Positions 48,929 to 59,613 are shown, counted from the first letter of the stretch. The stretch is 64,000 nt of DNA from Rapana venosa (GCA_028751875.1 CM054165.1:24379650-24443649), one strand, 5' to 3'. Program-made: numbers and translations. Notes: generated by a model not told the origin, from the sequence alone.

Positions 48929-50698
48929 GGCTACAGTCACAGCCTACCCCACACTGACAGTTAGCAGACACACTGTAATGGCTACAGTCACAGCCTACCC
49001 CACACTGACAGTTAGCAGACACACTGTAATGGCTACAGTCACAGTCTACCCCACACTGACAGTTAGCAGACACACTGTAATGGCTACAGTCACAGCCTAC
49101 CCCACACTGACAGTTAGCAGACACACTGTAATGGCTACAGTCACAGTCTACCCCACACTGACAGTTAGCAGACACACTGTAATGGCTACAGTCACAGTCT
49201 ACCCCACACTGACAGTTAGCAGACACACTGTAATGGCTACAGTCACAGCCTACCCCACACTGACAGTTAGCAGACACACTGTAATGGCTATAGTCACAGT
49301 CTACCCCACACTGACAGTTAGCAGACACACTGTAATGGCTATAGTCACAGCCTACTCCACACTGACAGTTAGCAGACACACTGTAATGGCTACAGTCACA
49401 GCCTACCCCACACTGACAGTTAGCAGACACACTGTAATGGCTATAGCCACAGCCTACCCCACACTGACAGTTAGCAGACACACTGTAATGGCTATAGCCA
49501 CAGCCTACCCCACACTGACAGTTAGCAGACACACTGTAATGGCTATAGCCACAGCCTACCCCACACTGACAGTTAGCAGACACACTGTAATGGCTATAGC
49601 ACAGCCTACCCCACACTGACAGTTAGCAGACACACTGTAATGGCTATAGCCACAGCCTACCCCACACTGACAGTTAGCAGACACTGTAATGGCTATAGCC
49701 ACAGCCTACCCCACACTGACAGTTAGCAGACACACTGTAATGGCTACAGTCACAGCCTACCCCACACTGACAGTTAGCAGACACACTGTAATGGCTACAG
49801 TCACAGCCTACCCCACACTGACAGTTAGCAGACACACTGTAATGGCTACAGTCACAGCCTACCCCACACTGACAGTTAGCAGACACACTGTAATGGCTAT
49901 AGCCACAGCCTACCCCACACTGACAGTTAGCAGACACACTGTAATGGCTACAGTCACAGCCTACCCCACACTGACAGTTAGCAGACACACTGTAATGGCT
50001 ACAGTCACAGCCTACCCCACACTGACAGTTAGCAGACACACTGTAATGGCTACAGTCACAGCCTACCCCACACTGACAGTTAGCAGACACACTGTAATGG
50101 CTACAGTCACAGCTACCCCACATGACAGTTAGCAGACACACTGTAATGGCTACAGTCACAGCCTACCCACACTGACAGTTAGCAGACACACTGTAATGGC
50201 TACAGTCACAGCCTACTCACACTGACAGTTAGCAGACACACTGTAATGGCTATAGCACAGCCTACCCACACTGACAGTTAGCAGACACACTGTAATGGCT
50301 ACAGTCACAGCCTACCCCACACTGACAGTTAGCAGACACACTGTAATGGCTATAGCCACAGCCTACCTCACACTGACAGTTAGCAGGACACACTGTAATG
50401 GCTACAGTCACAGCTACCCACACTGACAGTTAGCAGACACACTGTAATGGCTACAGTCACAGCTACCCCACACTGACAGTTAGCAGACACTGTAATGGCT
50501 ACAGTCACAGCCTACCCCACACTGACAGTTAGCAGACACACTGTAATGGCTATAGCCACAGCCTACCCCACACTGACAGTTAGGAGACACACTGTAATGG
50601 CTATAGTCACAGTCTACCCCACACTGACAGTTAGCAGACACACTGTAATGGCTATAGTCACAGTCTACCCCACACTGACAGTTAGCAGACACACTGTA
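48929..50698 (+). repeat. 51-bp minisatellite, about 35 units
   Basis: The unit reads ACAGTCACAGCCTACCCCAC, then ACTGACAGTTAGCAGACACA, then CTGTAATGGCT. Because 51 is divisible by three and the unit has no stop in some frames, long repetitive open frames appear on both strands (plus MATVTAYPTLTVSRHTV, minus CGVGCGYSHYSVSANCQ). Position 4-6 variation (CAGTCA versus TAGCCA or TAGTCA) distinguishes sub-types. Single-base losses at about 49600, 50112-50130 and 50160-50480 break the frame. No signal peptide, start context or splice signal supports a protein. Confidence 0.95.
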
Positions 50699-50732
50699 AG
50701 GATTCCTTATTTCTTGCAGATTTCTACTCCAT

Positions 50733-51668
50733 CATAGTAATAGCATATCACACACTGACAGACAGAGTTATCACTATGGCGTTACTGTGCAGCATAGCAT
50801 ATCTCACACTGACAGAGTTATCACCATGGCGTTACTGTGCAGCATAGCATATCACACACTGACAGACAGAGTTATCACTATGGCGTTACTGTGCATCATA
50901 GCATATCACACACTGACAGACAGTTATCACTATGGCGTTACTGTGCAGCATAGTATATCACACACTGACAGAGTTATCACCATGGCGTTACTGTGCATCA
51001 TAGCATATCACACACTGACAGACAGAGTTATCACTATGGCGTTACTGTGCAGCATAGCATATCACACACTGACAGACAGAGTTATCACTATGGCGTTACT
51101 GTGCAGTCATAGCATTATCACACACTGACAGAGTTATCACTATGGCTGTACTGTGTAGCATAGAATATCACACACTGACAGTTATCACTATGGCGTTACT
51201 GTGCAGCATAGCATATCACACACTGACAGTTATCACTATGGCGTTACTGTGCAGCATAGCATATCACACACTGACAGACAGTTATCACTATGGCGTTACT
51301 GTGCAGCATAGCATATCACACACTGACAGACAGTTATCACTATGGCGGTACTGTGCAGCATAGCATATCACACACTGACAGTTATCACCATGGCGTTACT
51401 GTGCAGCATAGCATATCACACACTGACAGACAGTTATCACTATGGCGTTACTGTGCAGCATAGCATATCACACACTGACAGACAGTTATCACTATGGCGT
51501 TACTGTGCAGCATAGCATATCACACACTGACAGACAGTTATCACTATGGCGTTACTGTGCAGCATAGCATATCACACACTGACAGACAGTTATCACTATG
51601 GCGGTACTGTGCAGCATAGCATATCACACACTGACAGACAGTTATCACTATGGCGTTGCTGTGCAGTC
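50733..51668 (+). repeat. 52-bp minisatellite, about 18 units
   Basis: The unit reads CATAGCATATCACACACTGA, then CAGACAGTTATCACTATGGC, then GTTACTGTGCAG, with variants lacking or adding GACA or GACAGAG. It shares CACACTGACAGTTA with the adjacent 51-bp unit. Confidence 0.95.
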
Positions 51669-51994
51669 ACCCACCTGTGAGGACCCTCCGCTGCTGCTGA
51701 CCAGACTGATTCTAGTGAAGTTCTTTTTTCCTTTCGCCGCGTTTCCTGATGGATGGCGGGATAGGGAGTAAGTGCCTGGTCTTCTCTGCGGTCGTCATTC
51801 TGCAGGAGGTCTGCCCACTGGTCTCAGCTGATCGATAATTCTGAATCATTTTTCGAACAGGATGCGTGCTGGGCGCGATCATGTTTCTGCAACCCACCGA
51901 ACGCTGACATAAATGATGAGCTGTTTAACATGCATACTCAATATTCTGCCTATGTAAATACACAAATGGAATTAAGGAATTGGCAGATCTTACT
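51669..51994. other. Unique spacer between minisatellites
   Basis: About 325 bp. A 61-codon minus frame is present but has no motif. Confidence 0.5.
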
Positions 51995-52266
51995 TAAGAT
52001 GGCTTGAGAGATGGTAAAACCCTCCACCCTTAGTTGCTAAGATGACATGGGAGATGGTAAAACCCTCCACCCTTAGTTACTAAGATGACATGGGAGATGG
52101 TAAAACCCTCCACCCTTAGTTACTAAGATGACATGGGAGATGGTAAAACCCTCCACCCTTAGTTGCTAAGATGACATGGGAGATGGTAAAACCCTCCACC
52201 CTTAGTTACTAAGATGACATGGGAGATGGTAAAACCCTCCACCCTTAGTTGCTAAGATGACATGGG
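51995..52266 (+). repeat. 43-bp minisatellite, about 6 units
   Basis: The unit reads AGATGACATGGGAGATGGTA, then AAACCCTCCACCCTTAGTTG, then CTA. Almost perfect except for GTTAC/GTTGC variation and a divergent first unit. Confidence 0.95.
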
Positions 52267-53046
52267 ATCAGGCTGTAATCACTCAGCTGTCAGACACCAA
52301 GAGACATCTGTAGCATCAGGCTGTAATCACTCAGCTGTCAGACACCAATAGATATCTGTAGCATCAGGCTGTAATCACTCAGCTGTCAGACACCAATAGA
52401 CATCTGTAGCATCAGGCTGTAATCACTCAGCTGTCAGACACCAATAGACATCTGTAGCATCAGGCTGTAATCACTCAGCTGTCAGACACCAATAGACATC
52501 TAGCATCAGGCTGTAATCACTCAGCTGTCAGACACCAATAGACATCTAGCATCAGGCTGTAATCACTCAGCTGTCAGAACCAATAGATATCTGTAGCATC
52601 AGGCTGTAATCACTCAGCTGTCAGACACCAATAGACATCTAGCATCAGGCTGTAATCACTCAGCTGTCAGAACCAATAGATATCTATAGCATCAGGCTGT
52701 AATCACTCAGCTGTCTGACACCAATAGACATCTGTAGCATCAGGCTGTAATCACTCAGCTGTCAGACACCAATAGACATCTAGCATCAGGCTGTAATCAC
52801 TCAGCTGTCAGAACCAATAGACATCTGTAGCATCAGGCTGTAATCACTCAGCTGTCAGAAACCAATAGACATCTAGCATCAGGCTGTAATCACTCAGCTG
52901 TCAGACACCAATAGACATCTAGCACCAGGCTGTAATCACTCAGCTGTCAGACACCAATAGACATCTGTAGCATCAGGCTGTAATCACTCAGCTGTCAGAC
53001 ACCAATAGACATCTAGCACCAGGCTGTAATCACTCAGCTGTCAGAC
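52267..53046 (+). repeat. 48/45-bp minisatellite, about 17 units
   Basis: The unit reads ATCAGGCTGTAATCACTCAG, then CTGTCAGACACCAATAGACA, then TCTGTAGC. Shorter units lack TGT near the end. It begins exactly where the 43-bp array ends (the shared ATGGGATCAGG junction). Confidence 0.95.
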
Positions 53047-53389
53047 AGACCCAGTTGCTGTTGCACCTCCCCAGCTGGCGTGACCCAGAATGTGCCCTCT
53101 CATTCACCCACCTGGGAATCACTGTAAGATTGAGGGTACACACCAGGTGCGAAGTTTGCTTGTATGACTGTTTTCATGTATCTTGCCACATAGACAGACA
53201 TCTGACTTTAAAGGAGTTGTTTGTCCTTTAAAGAAAAGTGCAGTGTGTTGTGCTTAAGAGCTTGTCATGGCTGTAGATAATCCCAACGTAACAATGCAAA
53301 GCATAACACCATGTTCATGTAGGCTTGGCATTTAGCTGACATCAGTAACTGACAACACCTTTGGGCTGGTACCCGCTGGGGCGGCATGA
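53047..53389. other. Unassigned stretch
   Basis: Nothing recognised. Confidence 0.5.
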
Positions 53390-53597
53390 CCAGTGATGGA
53401 GTTGCAATGCAGTTGTTTAGGAAGGGAAACGTCCTGGGCCGAAACCCAGTGTGACCCCCCCCCCACCCCCCCCCCCCCCCCCCTATCTCCACTAGACTAT
53501 GAGTGATGGGGTGCCCATCCTGTTGATGTGGGCGTTTTTGATGAAATGATAAACTGGTGTCTCCTGTACAGCATGTATTTGGCATATGTAAACCAAA
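53390..53597 (+). mobile_element. Diverged SINE with family B core, poly-C interrupted
   Basis: ATGTGGGCGTTTTTGATGAA, ATGATAAACTGGTGTCTCCT and the GCATGTATTTGGCATATGTA segment parallel the family B core at 56890-56975 (GGGCGCTAG, GACGATAAACCGAGGTCCCG, GCATAATTATTTAGGGCATG). A C-run of about 30 bp at 53455-53483 replaces part of the head. Confidence 0.5.
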
Positions 53598-53603
53598 CAA
53601 ACA

Positions 53604-53900
53604 AAGTGGAGGCACCGTGGTCGAGTGGTTTAGGCGGTCAACTCGTGATCCAGAGGTCGCGGGTTCGATCCCCGCTCGGCTCGGTGTTGTGTCCTTGGGA
53701 AAGACACTTTACTCCTATTTTCCTCACTCCACCCAGGTGTACAAGTGGGTACCAGCTCTGCTGGGGAAGTATCTGGCGACAGACTAGCGTCCTGTCACAG
53801 GGGTGGTGAAAAACCATCAGTTCGCTTAACGCTACAGAAACCGGGATAAGCTCCGGCTCTATGGGCCTTCTGGCTCGAAAGAACATACTTTAAACCAAAC
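53604..53900 (+). mobile_element. tRNA-derived SINE, family D
   Basis: A well-preserved tRNA-like head: A-box-like TGGTCGAGTGGTTTAGGCGG, and a T-arm with a perfect GCGGG/CCCGC stem around TTCGATC (about 53658-53674). The acceptor ends do not pair well, so this is a SINE head and not a tRNA gene. The body has CCTTGGGAAAGACACTTTAC and CACTCCACCCAGGTGTACAA with GTGGGTACC, a core found in many animal SINEs. The tail has GGGCCTTCTGGCTCGAAAG. Confidence 0.8.
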
Positions 53901-54194
53901 AAACACAAATCAAGCGAGCAAAAGCGTTGCAATAAAAAGGTTATTTTAATTTTCTGGATAAACATCTTGACAGAAACAAAATACACACAGACATGAAAAA
54001 GAAATCAGGCAATCAGTTGTATTACACTCTCACAGAGAAAACAAGCCCATGTGTCTGCATGCAGTGAAATGTGTCCTGACTCCCTTGCTCCTTTGTAACG
54101 GAGGAGTCCTTTGCAGAACCGCTCTTCCTGATACTTTTATGCAGTACATCTTAAGCAAATTGACCCCAAGGGGGTCCACATCTCTCAGAATGCA
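53901..54194. other. Unassigned stretch
   Basis: 54030-54056 (CTCTCACAGAGAAAACAAGCCC) faintly resembles the end of family B SINEs. Otherwise nothing recognised. Confidence 0.4.
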
Positions 54195-54332
54195 TGCTGG
54201 ATGTGTTCATTTCATAATTGCCACTGGCATGGCTGGCTTAGTCTTGTACAAATTATCAGATGCTCAGACAGATGCAGCTCTGCCTCAGTTGCTTCATTGC
54301 CCTATGCGCTGGAGCAACCACATGATGTGATC
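54195..54332 (+). repeat. Direct repeat pair, left copy
   Basis: Contains GGCTTAGTCTTGTACAAATT, ATCAGATGCTCAGACAGATG, CAGTTGCTTCATTGCCCTAT and GCGCTGGAGCAACCACATGA. The right copy at 54693-54815 has the same order with about a tenth of positions changed. Confidence 0.85.
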
Positions 54333-54692
54333 CTCGACTTGAAGAATAAGACCGCCAATCGTTTATGCGATTGCATTTACTCTTTGGAAGAGACAGTAGA
54401 GAGGTTGTCAGCACACAAGGATAAGTGTGGCCTCATAGACAGACACAGCAATACCAACATCAACACTGTACATCAACAAATCTTATGTAGAGATCACAAA
54501 GTCAACAAAATCAACCAAAATACTTACAGGAGAGTTATCCAACAGGCCTAAAAGAACCATGGCACAATGGACAGGCATCGCTGCAAAAAATGACGCATAT
54601 TGCACTAAAACGCAAGCTCGTGACGTCAAAAATCCAAAGTCTAAACTGAATCAACTATGTCAAAGATCAATGCCAAGGGCTTGGGTTATCCT
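54333..54692. other. Segment between the direct repeats
   Basis: Nothing recognised. A 116-codon frame that starts in the left repeat ends here at 54551 and has no family motif. Confidence 0.5.
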
Positions 54693-54815
54693 ATCAGTGC
54701 CACTGGCCGTGGTTGGCTTAGTCTTGTACGAATATCAGATGCTCAGACAGATGGTAGCTCTGCTTCAGTTGCTTCATTGCCCTACGCGCTGGAGCAACCA
54801 CATGATTAAAGTAAC
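54693..54815 (+). repeat. Direct repeat pair, right copy
   Basis: GGCTTAGTCTTGTACGAATA, TCAGATGCTCAGACAGATGG, CAGTTGCTTCATTGCCCTAC and GCGCTGGAGCAACCACATGA. Probably two insertions of one dispersed repeat, or a local duplication about 500 bp apart. Confidence 0.85.
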
Positions 54816-54939
54816 ACCATAGAAGGCCTTTAAAATTGCAGAATGGAAATTGGAACTATCTGTCCTTAAGGGTGGTCTGCATTGTTCTACATGCAGGAGT
54901 CAATGATACATTGTACACTTGTAGCAGTGCTGATGGGAA

Positions 54940-55052
54940 CAGATGGCATTTACAAAACCGCATACACATGGATGTAATAAAGCACGAGAGTGCTTATTCC
55001 ATTATCCTCACTGTGGGGGACGGGATAGCCTAGTGTTAGAACATTGTGCTTG
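54940..55052 (+). mobile_element. SINE family A tail joined to another SINE head
   Basis: CATTTACAAAACCGCATACA and AGAGTGCTTATTCCATTATC match the family A 3' end. Directly after it, GGGGACGGGATAGCCTAGTG with TTAGAACATTGTGCTTGC matches the tRNA-like head also seen at 38645. Confidence 0.7.
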
Positions 55053-55132
55053 CAATAATAATAATAATAATATATGGAATTTATATAGCGCTGAATCTTG
55101 CAAAAAACAAACAAATCGAAGCGCTTGCACTC
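55053..55132 (+). mobile_element. TATATAGCGC element, second copy
   Basis: An AAT microsatellite, ATGGAATTTATATAGCGCTG, AATCTTGCAAAAAACAAACA and AATCGAAGCGCTTGC. Same order as the insert at 41221-41306. The GCGC pairs (AGCGCT and AAGCGCTT) can form a short stem. Confidence 0.75.
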
Positions 55133-55188
55133 AATCATTTACAGGCATGCAACTCTCCTTAAACATAATGAACAACAGATTTCAAATC

Positions 55189-55233
55189 CATGCGCGCGTA
55201 CGTACGCACGCACGCACACGCACGCACACACAC

Positions 55234-55269
<36 letters not shown>
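55189..55269. repeat. CG/CA compound microsatellite
   Basis: GCGCGTACGTACGCACGCAC followed by CA to 55269. Confidence 0.95.
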
Positions 55270-55273
<4 letters not shown>

Positions 55274-55489
55274 CAACACGTCTGAAAGAATTATAAATCA
55301 TATCAACAAAATCTATCAATTAGAAATAGATAAATTATATCAAAGTTTCTTATATCAAATAAAAATGTCTTTTTCTTTCAGAAGAATAAACTAAATGCTT
55401 TTTCAAAATGGTGAAAATCCTTTTAAAAAGTTTGGGTTTTTTTAACAGCATTACACATAAATGGGGAAACCTTAAAATTCTCTCAAAAT
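55270..55489. other. Unassigned AT-rich segment
   Basis: Possibly the more decayed upstream part of the next LINE remnant; no motif I can defend. Confidence 0.4.
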
Positions 55490-56640
55490 GTAAATTTTTG
55501 TGGTGTTCATTTAGACCCCAAATTTAACTGGAGATTCTCCATCGAGAGCCTAATAAACAAAGCAAGGAAATGCTTAAACCTTCTCAAAACTATTGCCGTT
55601 CAGCCATGGAGTCAGGACACAAGACTCTCCTCACTTAGCAGCTAGTCTGGTCAGATTCACGTTGGGTTATGGGCAGGAAGCTGACAATTCAGCTCTGCCT
55701 TTTTTATTGAAAAAGCTGCAAAGCATTGAGAGTAAATCAATTAAACTAGCTCTTGGAGGTCCAGTGCATATAACTGCATTCAATACATTGAGAGAAGTCA
55801 ATCAAGAAGTCTTTCAGTATCAAATTCATTAAAACCTGAAGTACTCATTGATTCAGTCAAGGATATCCTAAGTGGGCTCAAGATATCTCAGCACTTTGTC
55901 CAATCCGCAATTACATAAACGATATACTGATAGAGTGTGTTACTAACATTGCTCCAATACCCATTGTACCAATATTTCCTAAGATACCACAGTGGGAGCA
56001 TAAGGAGGCCAAATTTGATGTTGATTATACCAGTCACAAAAAGATGGCAATATTAATATGCTGGCTTCTGATGTAAAACAACATCTTGAAACAAATTATC
56101 TAAATCATCTCTTTCAGGTTTATAGATTTTTCTGTGTATGACTTAAATGCAGGATCAGGTTTTGTTATTCCTGCTCTGAACATACAAAAATCATTCTGTC
56201 TAGGGAAGGGTTTTTCCATATTCAACGCTGAGCTCTATTCCATACCTATGACACTGATTACTATAAATAACAGTAATTTTGCATTTTTTCACTTTTTTTT
56301 ATTGATTCTAAGTATACAGCTTACAAGACTGGAGCTCAAAAGTAAGGACAAATTTATTATTTAAAATAAAATATTTGATATTTTCTCATGACAAAAGGTA
56401 TCAAAATAGATTTTTGCTGGACTCCTTCTCACTGCGGGATGTACTGGATTGGAACAGCAGATGGTCTTGCAAAACAAGGTGCAAAAAGAAAGTTCCCAGA
56501 ACATAACTTGAAAAATGATTGTCGTGAAATGATTTCACAATCGAAACATCGTGTACATAAAAAGAAGTTTCAAGGGACATTTGAAATACTAGGCTATCCA
56601 AGACATATTTCTAACATCTATTATAAGGTGTGATTAAATT
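55490..56640 (+). pseudogene. Decayed LINE: RT C-terminus and RNase H
   Basis: Plus frames give VHLDPKFNWRFSIESLINKA and RKCLNLLKTIA (55510-55600), LLKKLQSIESKSIKLALGGP (about 55705-55765), KEAKFDVDYTSHKKM (about 56005), the RNase H start AGSGFVIPALNIQ (about 56150-56190), FNAELYSI (about 56222) and the RNase H end IDFCWTPSHCGMYWIGTADG followed by LAKQGA (56405-56485). The PSHCG...AD.LAK.GA motif is the conserved C-terminal end of LINE RNase H domains. Frames shift at least four times and the polymerase catalytic motifs are absent, so the copy is 5'-truncated and dead. Same family as the antisense fragment at 43075-43900. Confidence 0.82.
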
Positions 56641-56774
56641 CTGGGAAGACCAAGTATTCTCTAAATGTGACTTGCTCCTGTTCTGAGCCACTATTTTGTG
56701 AACATTCTTTTTCAATGTTCAATTTTGAATTCAATTTTCAAAGAATCTGGCATTGAAATTCAAAGAGAAGTCCG
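56641..56774. other. Short spacer
   Basis: TTTTTCAATGTTCAATTTTG-type AT-rich sequence; nothing recognised. Confidence 0.5.
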
Positions 56775-57180
56775 TGGATCCGTGGTCTAGAGGTAACGCG
56801 TCTGTCTAGAAAGCGAAAAGTCCGGGTCGGAAGTGTGCGGTGGTTCGAATCCCGTTTGGACCCCAAACTTTTCCCCCATCCATTAGTTCATGTGTGGTGG
56901 TCTGGGCGCTAGTCTTTCGGACGAGACGATAAACCGAGGTCCCGTGTGTTACGCATAATTATTTAGGGCATGTAAAAGAACCCACGGCAACAAGAGAGTT
57001 GTCCCTGCAAAATTCTGTAGACAAAAACCACTCTGATAGGGAAACAAATACAGTTGCAGACAGGAAAAAGAAAAAGATTGGGTGGCGCTGCTCTTGTGGC
57101 GACGCGCTCTCCCCGGGGAGAGCAGCCCGAATTTCATGCAGAGAAATCTGCCGTGACAAAGTGGTATAACAAAAATAAAT
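56775..57180 (+). mobile_element. tRNA-derived SINE, family B (best-preserved copy)
   Basis: Head with CCGTGGTCTAGAGGTAACGC (A-box-like) and GGTTCGAATCCC (B box, about 56841). Core GTCTTTCGGACGAGACGATA then AACCGAGGTCCCGTGTG. Downstream come GTAAAAGAACCCACGGCAAC, AAGAGAGTTGTCCCTGCAAA, CCACTCTGATAGGGAAACAA, GGTGGCGCTGCTC, GCGCTCTCCCCGGGGAGAGC and AGCCCGAATTTCATGCAGAG. It ends in an AATAAATAAA stretch. Confidence 0.87.
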
Positions 57181-57304
57181 AAAGTCTTCTGTCAATATTT
57201 CATGGTAGCATTTTTCTTTGTTTGTTTAGTCTACTATCACCAAGTGTTAATAGACTTTCTTTTTTATTATTTATTTTTTATTCTGTGCACAGGATTTTCT
57301 GTCT
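57181..57304. other. Short AT-rich spacer
   Basis: Nothing recognised. Confidence 0.5.
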
Positions 57305-58469
57305 ATTCATAGACAGGGTGTGGATCTACATGTTCATGGAGCATGTTCATTAGAAAGGGTGTGGATGTACATATTTATAGATAGGGTGTGGATCTAAATG
57401 TTCATTACAAAGGGTGTGGATCTACATGTTCATAGACAGGGTGTGGATCTACATGTTCATAGTCAGGGTGTAGATCTACATGTTCATAGACAGGGTGTGG
57501 ATCTACTGTTCATAGACAGGGTGTCGATCTACAAGACAGGGTGTGGATCTACATGTTCATGGAGCATGTTCATTACAAAGGGTGTGGATCTACATGTTCA
57601 TAGACAGGGTGTGGATGTACATATTTATAGACAGGGTGTGGATCTACATGTTCATGGACAGGGTGTGGATCTATATGTTCATGGAGCATGTTCATTAGAA
57701 AGGGTATGGATGTACATATTTATAGACAGGGTGTGGATCTACATGTTCATAGACAGGGTGTGGATCTACATGTTCATAGACAGGGTGTGGATCTACATTT
57801 TCATGGAAGGCTGTGGATCTACATGTTCATAGACAGGGTGTGGATCTACATGTTCATGGACAGGGTGTGGATCTACATGTTCATAGACAGGGTGTGGATC
57901 TACATGTTCATAGACAGGGTGTGGACCTACATGTTCATGGAGCATGTTCATTAGAAAGGGTGTGGATGTACATATTTATAGACAGAGTGTGGATGTACAT
58001 GTTCATAGACAGGGTGTGGATCTACATGTTCATGGAGCATGTTCATTAGAAAGGGTGTGGATGTACATATTTATAGACAGAGTGTGGATGTACATGTTCA
58101 TAGACAGGGTGTGGATCTACATGTTCATAGACAGGGTGTGGACCTACATGTTCATAGACAGGGTGTGGATCTACATGTTCATAGACAGGGTGTGGATCTA
58201 CATGTTCATAGACAGGGTGTGGACCTACATGTTCATAGACAGGGTGTGGATCTACATGTTCATAGACAGGGTGTGGATCTACATGTTCATGGAGCATGTT
58301 CATTACATATTTATAGACAGGGCGTGGATCTACATGTTCATAGACAGGGTGTGGATCTACATGTTCATAGACAGGGTGTGGATCTACATGTTCATAGACA
58401 GGGTGTGGATCTACATGTTCATAGACAGGGTGTGGATCTACATGTTCATGGACAGGGTGTGGATCTACT
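57305..58469 (+). repeat. 27-bp minisatellite with higher-order units
   Basis: The basic unit reads GATCTACATGTTCATAGACA then GGGTGTG, about 42 times. Interspersed at five or so places is a longer variant with GGAGCATGTTCATTAGAAAG or TTACAAAG, sometimes followed by GGATGTACATATTTATAGAC, giving a higher-order pattern. Since 27 is divisible by three and the unit is stop-free, 9-residue repeat frames run on both strands (plus RVWIYMFID, minus HPVYEHVDP). No evidence of expression. Confidence 0.95.
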
Positions 58470-58610
58470 GCCTCACCCCAGAAGTTGCTAGGGGCTGGAG
58501 TCGGAAGGGGTGTAAAGCCAGAAGAGAAGCAAGCGCTCACACAGAAGGAGTGTAGAGGAGAAGAGGGAAGTGGTGTGATGTGCAGATGTCATAGTAAAGA
58601 TTGTCTTCAG

Positions 58611-58708
58611 CCTGACGAGCTCCTATTTAACAACCTGCACTCTCCTGTAAAGCAGAACATTGTAACAGGGCTACCTTGTTGCCAGGGACTTGAAGAGAGT
58701 TCAGGAAA
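58611..58708 (+). other. Candidate coding exon 1 of a pair
   Basis: 98 bp preceded by AAAGATTGTCTTCAG (AG at 58609-58610) and followed by GTACCT. It reads PDELLFNNLHSPVKQNIVTG then LPCCQGLEESSG plus two bases. The composition is protein-like. Splicing to the next candidate completes an AAT codon and keeps the frame. No family recognised; the splice sites are moderate. Confidence 0.3.
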
Positions 58709-58878
58709 GTACCTTCTTACCCAGTGTTTCCCTCTCCATCTCACAGTGACTGCCGGGGGAGGGGTGAGAAGTCAAAAAGTGATGTTCTGGGGACCCAAAA
58801 AGGGTGAAGCTGGGGGTTGTACAACAGATGACCCTAGCAGCTGGATCCCTGCACCTCCTGCTACCCATCCACCATCAG

Positions 58879-59041
58879 TGATGAGCCTGACACTTCAACA
58901 CCTTCTTTAGACAGAGAGCTGAACAAACTAGAGGGAGAACATCAAGACATGATCGCCTTTGCATTGCCTGGTGCTCCCAAAAGGGGTGGGACAGACCAGC
59001 GGGAGAACACTGTCCCTGTGCCCCCCAGCCAAACCCTCCTG
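58879..59041 (+). other. Candidate coding exon 2 of a pair
   Basis: 163 bp preceded by a pyrimidine-rich tract (CACCTCCTGCTACCCATCCA ending CCATCAG at 58878) and followed by GTGGGG. It reads DEPDTSTPSLDRELNKLEGE, HQDMIAFALPGAPKRGGTDQ and RENTVPVPPSQTLL, which looks like a hydrophilic, partly disordered protein segment. A 43-bp minisatellite starts only about 9 bp after the proposed donor. It is not recognised and could be fortuitous. Confidence 0.3.
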
Positions 59042-59049
59042 GTGGGGAT

Positions 59050-59613
59050 GAATGCCGATAGATGTCTGTTCAGATGATGTCAGCTGCTAGCTGAATGACC
59101 CCGATAGATCGTACAGATGATGTTACGCCGCTAGCTGAATGCGATGGATCTGTATAGAGATGTACAGCCGCTAGCTGAATGATCGATGGGATCTGTCCAG
59201 TGATGTACCAGCCGTAGCTGAATGATCGATGATCTGTACAGATGATGTACAGCCGCTAGCTGAATGATCGATAGATCTGTACAGATGATGTACAGCCGCT
59301 AGCTGAATGATCGATAGATCTGTACAGATGATGTACAGCTGCTAGCTGAATGATCGATAGATCTGTACAGATGATGTACAGCTGCTAGCTGAATGATCGA
59401 TAGATCTGTACAGATGATGTACAGTGTTTGCTGAATGTCGATAGATAGATCTGTACAGATGATGTACAGCTGCTAGCTGAATGATCGATAGATCTGTACA
59501 GATGATGTACAGCTGCTAGCTGAATGATCGATAGATCTGTACAGATGATGTACAGCTGCTAGCTGAATGATCGATAGATCTGTACAGATGATGTACAGCT
59601 GCTAGCTGAATGG
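59050..59613 (+). repeat. 43-bp minisatellite, about 13 units
   Basis: The unit reads ATGATCGATAGATCTGTACA, then GATGATGTACAGCTGCTAGC, then TGA. The first four units (to about 59230) are eroded with indels, while the later ones are nearly identical. Confidence 0.95.

Noticed and set aside
51142..51363. Coding repeat MALLCSIAYHTL
   Set aside because: Arises from the 52-bp array; the frame breaks whenever GACA or GACAGAG variants occur.
48929..53046. CRISPR array
   Set aside because: Units are contiguous minisatellite repeats without unique spacers, in an animal genome.
53604..53680. Functional tRNA gene
   Set aside because: The T-arm and boxes are well kept, but the acceptor ends do not pair and a long SINE body follows directly.
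56775..56850. Functional tRNA gene
   Set aside because: Same reason: a pol III head of a SINE with a conserved core and tail; the cloverleaf is not convincing.
57398..58555. 9-residue repeat proteins on both strands
   Set aside because: The 27-bp unit is stop-free in several frames; there is no start context, signal peptide or splice evidence.
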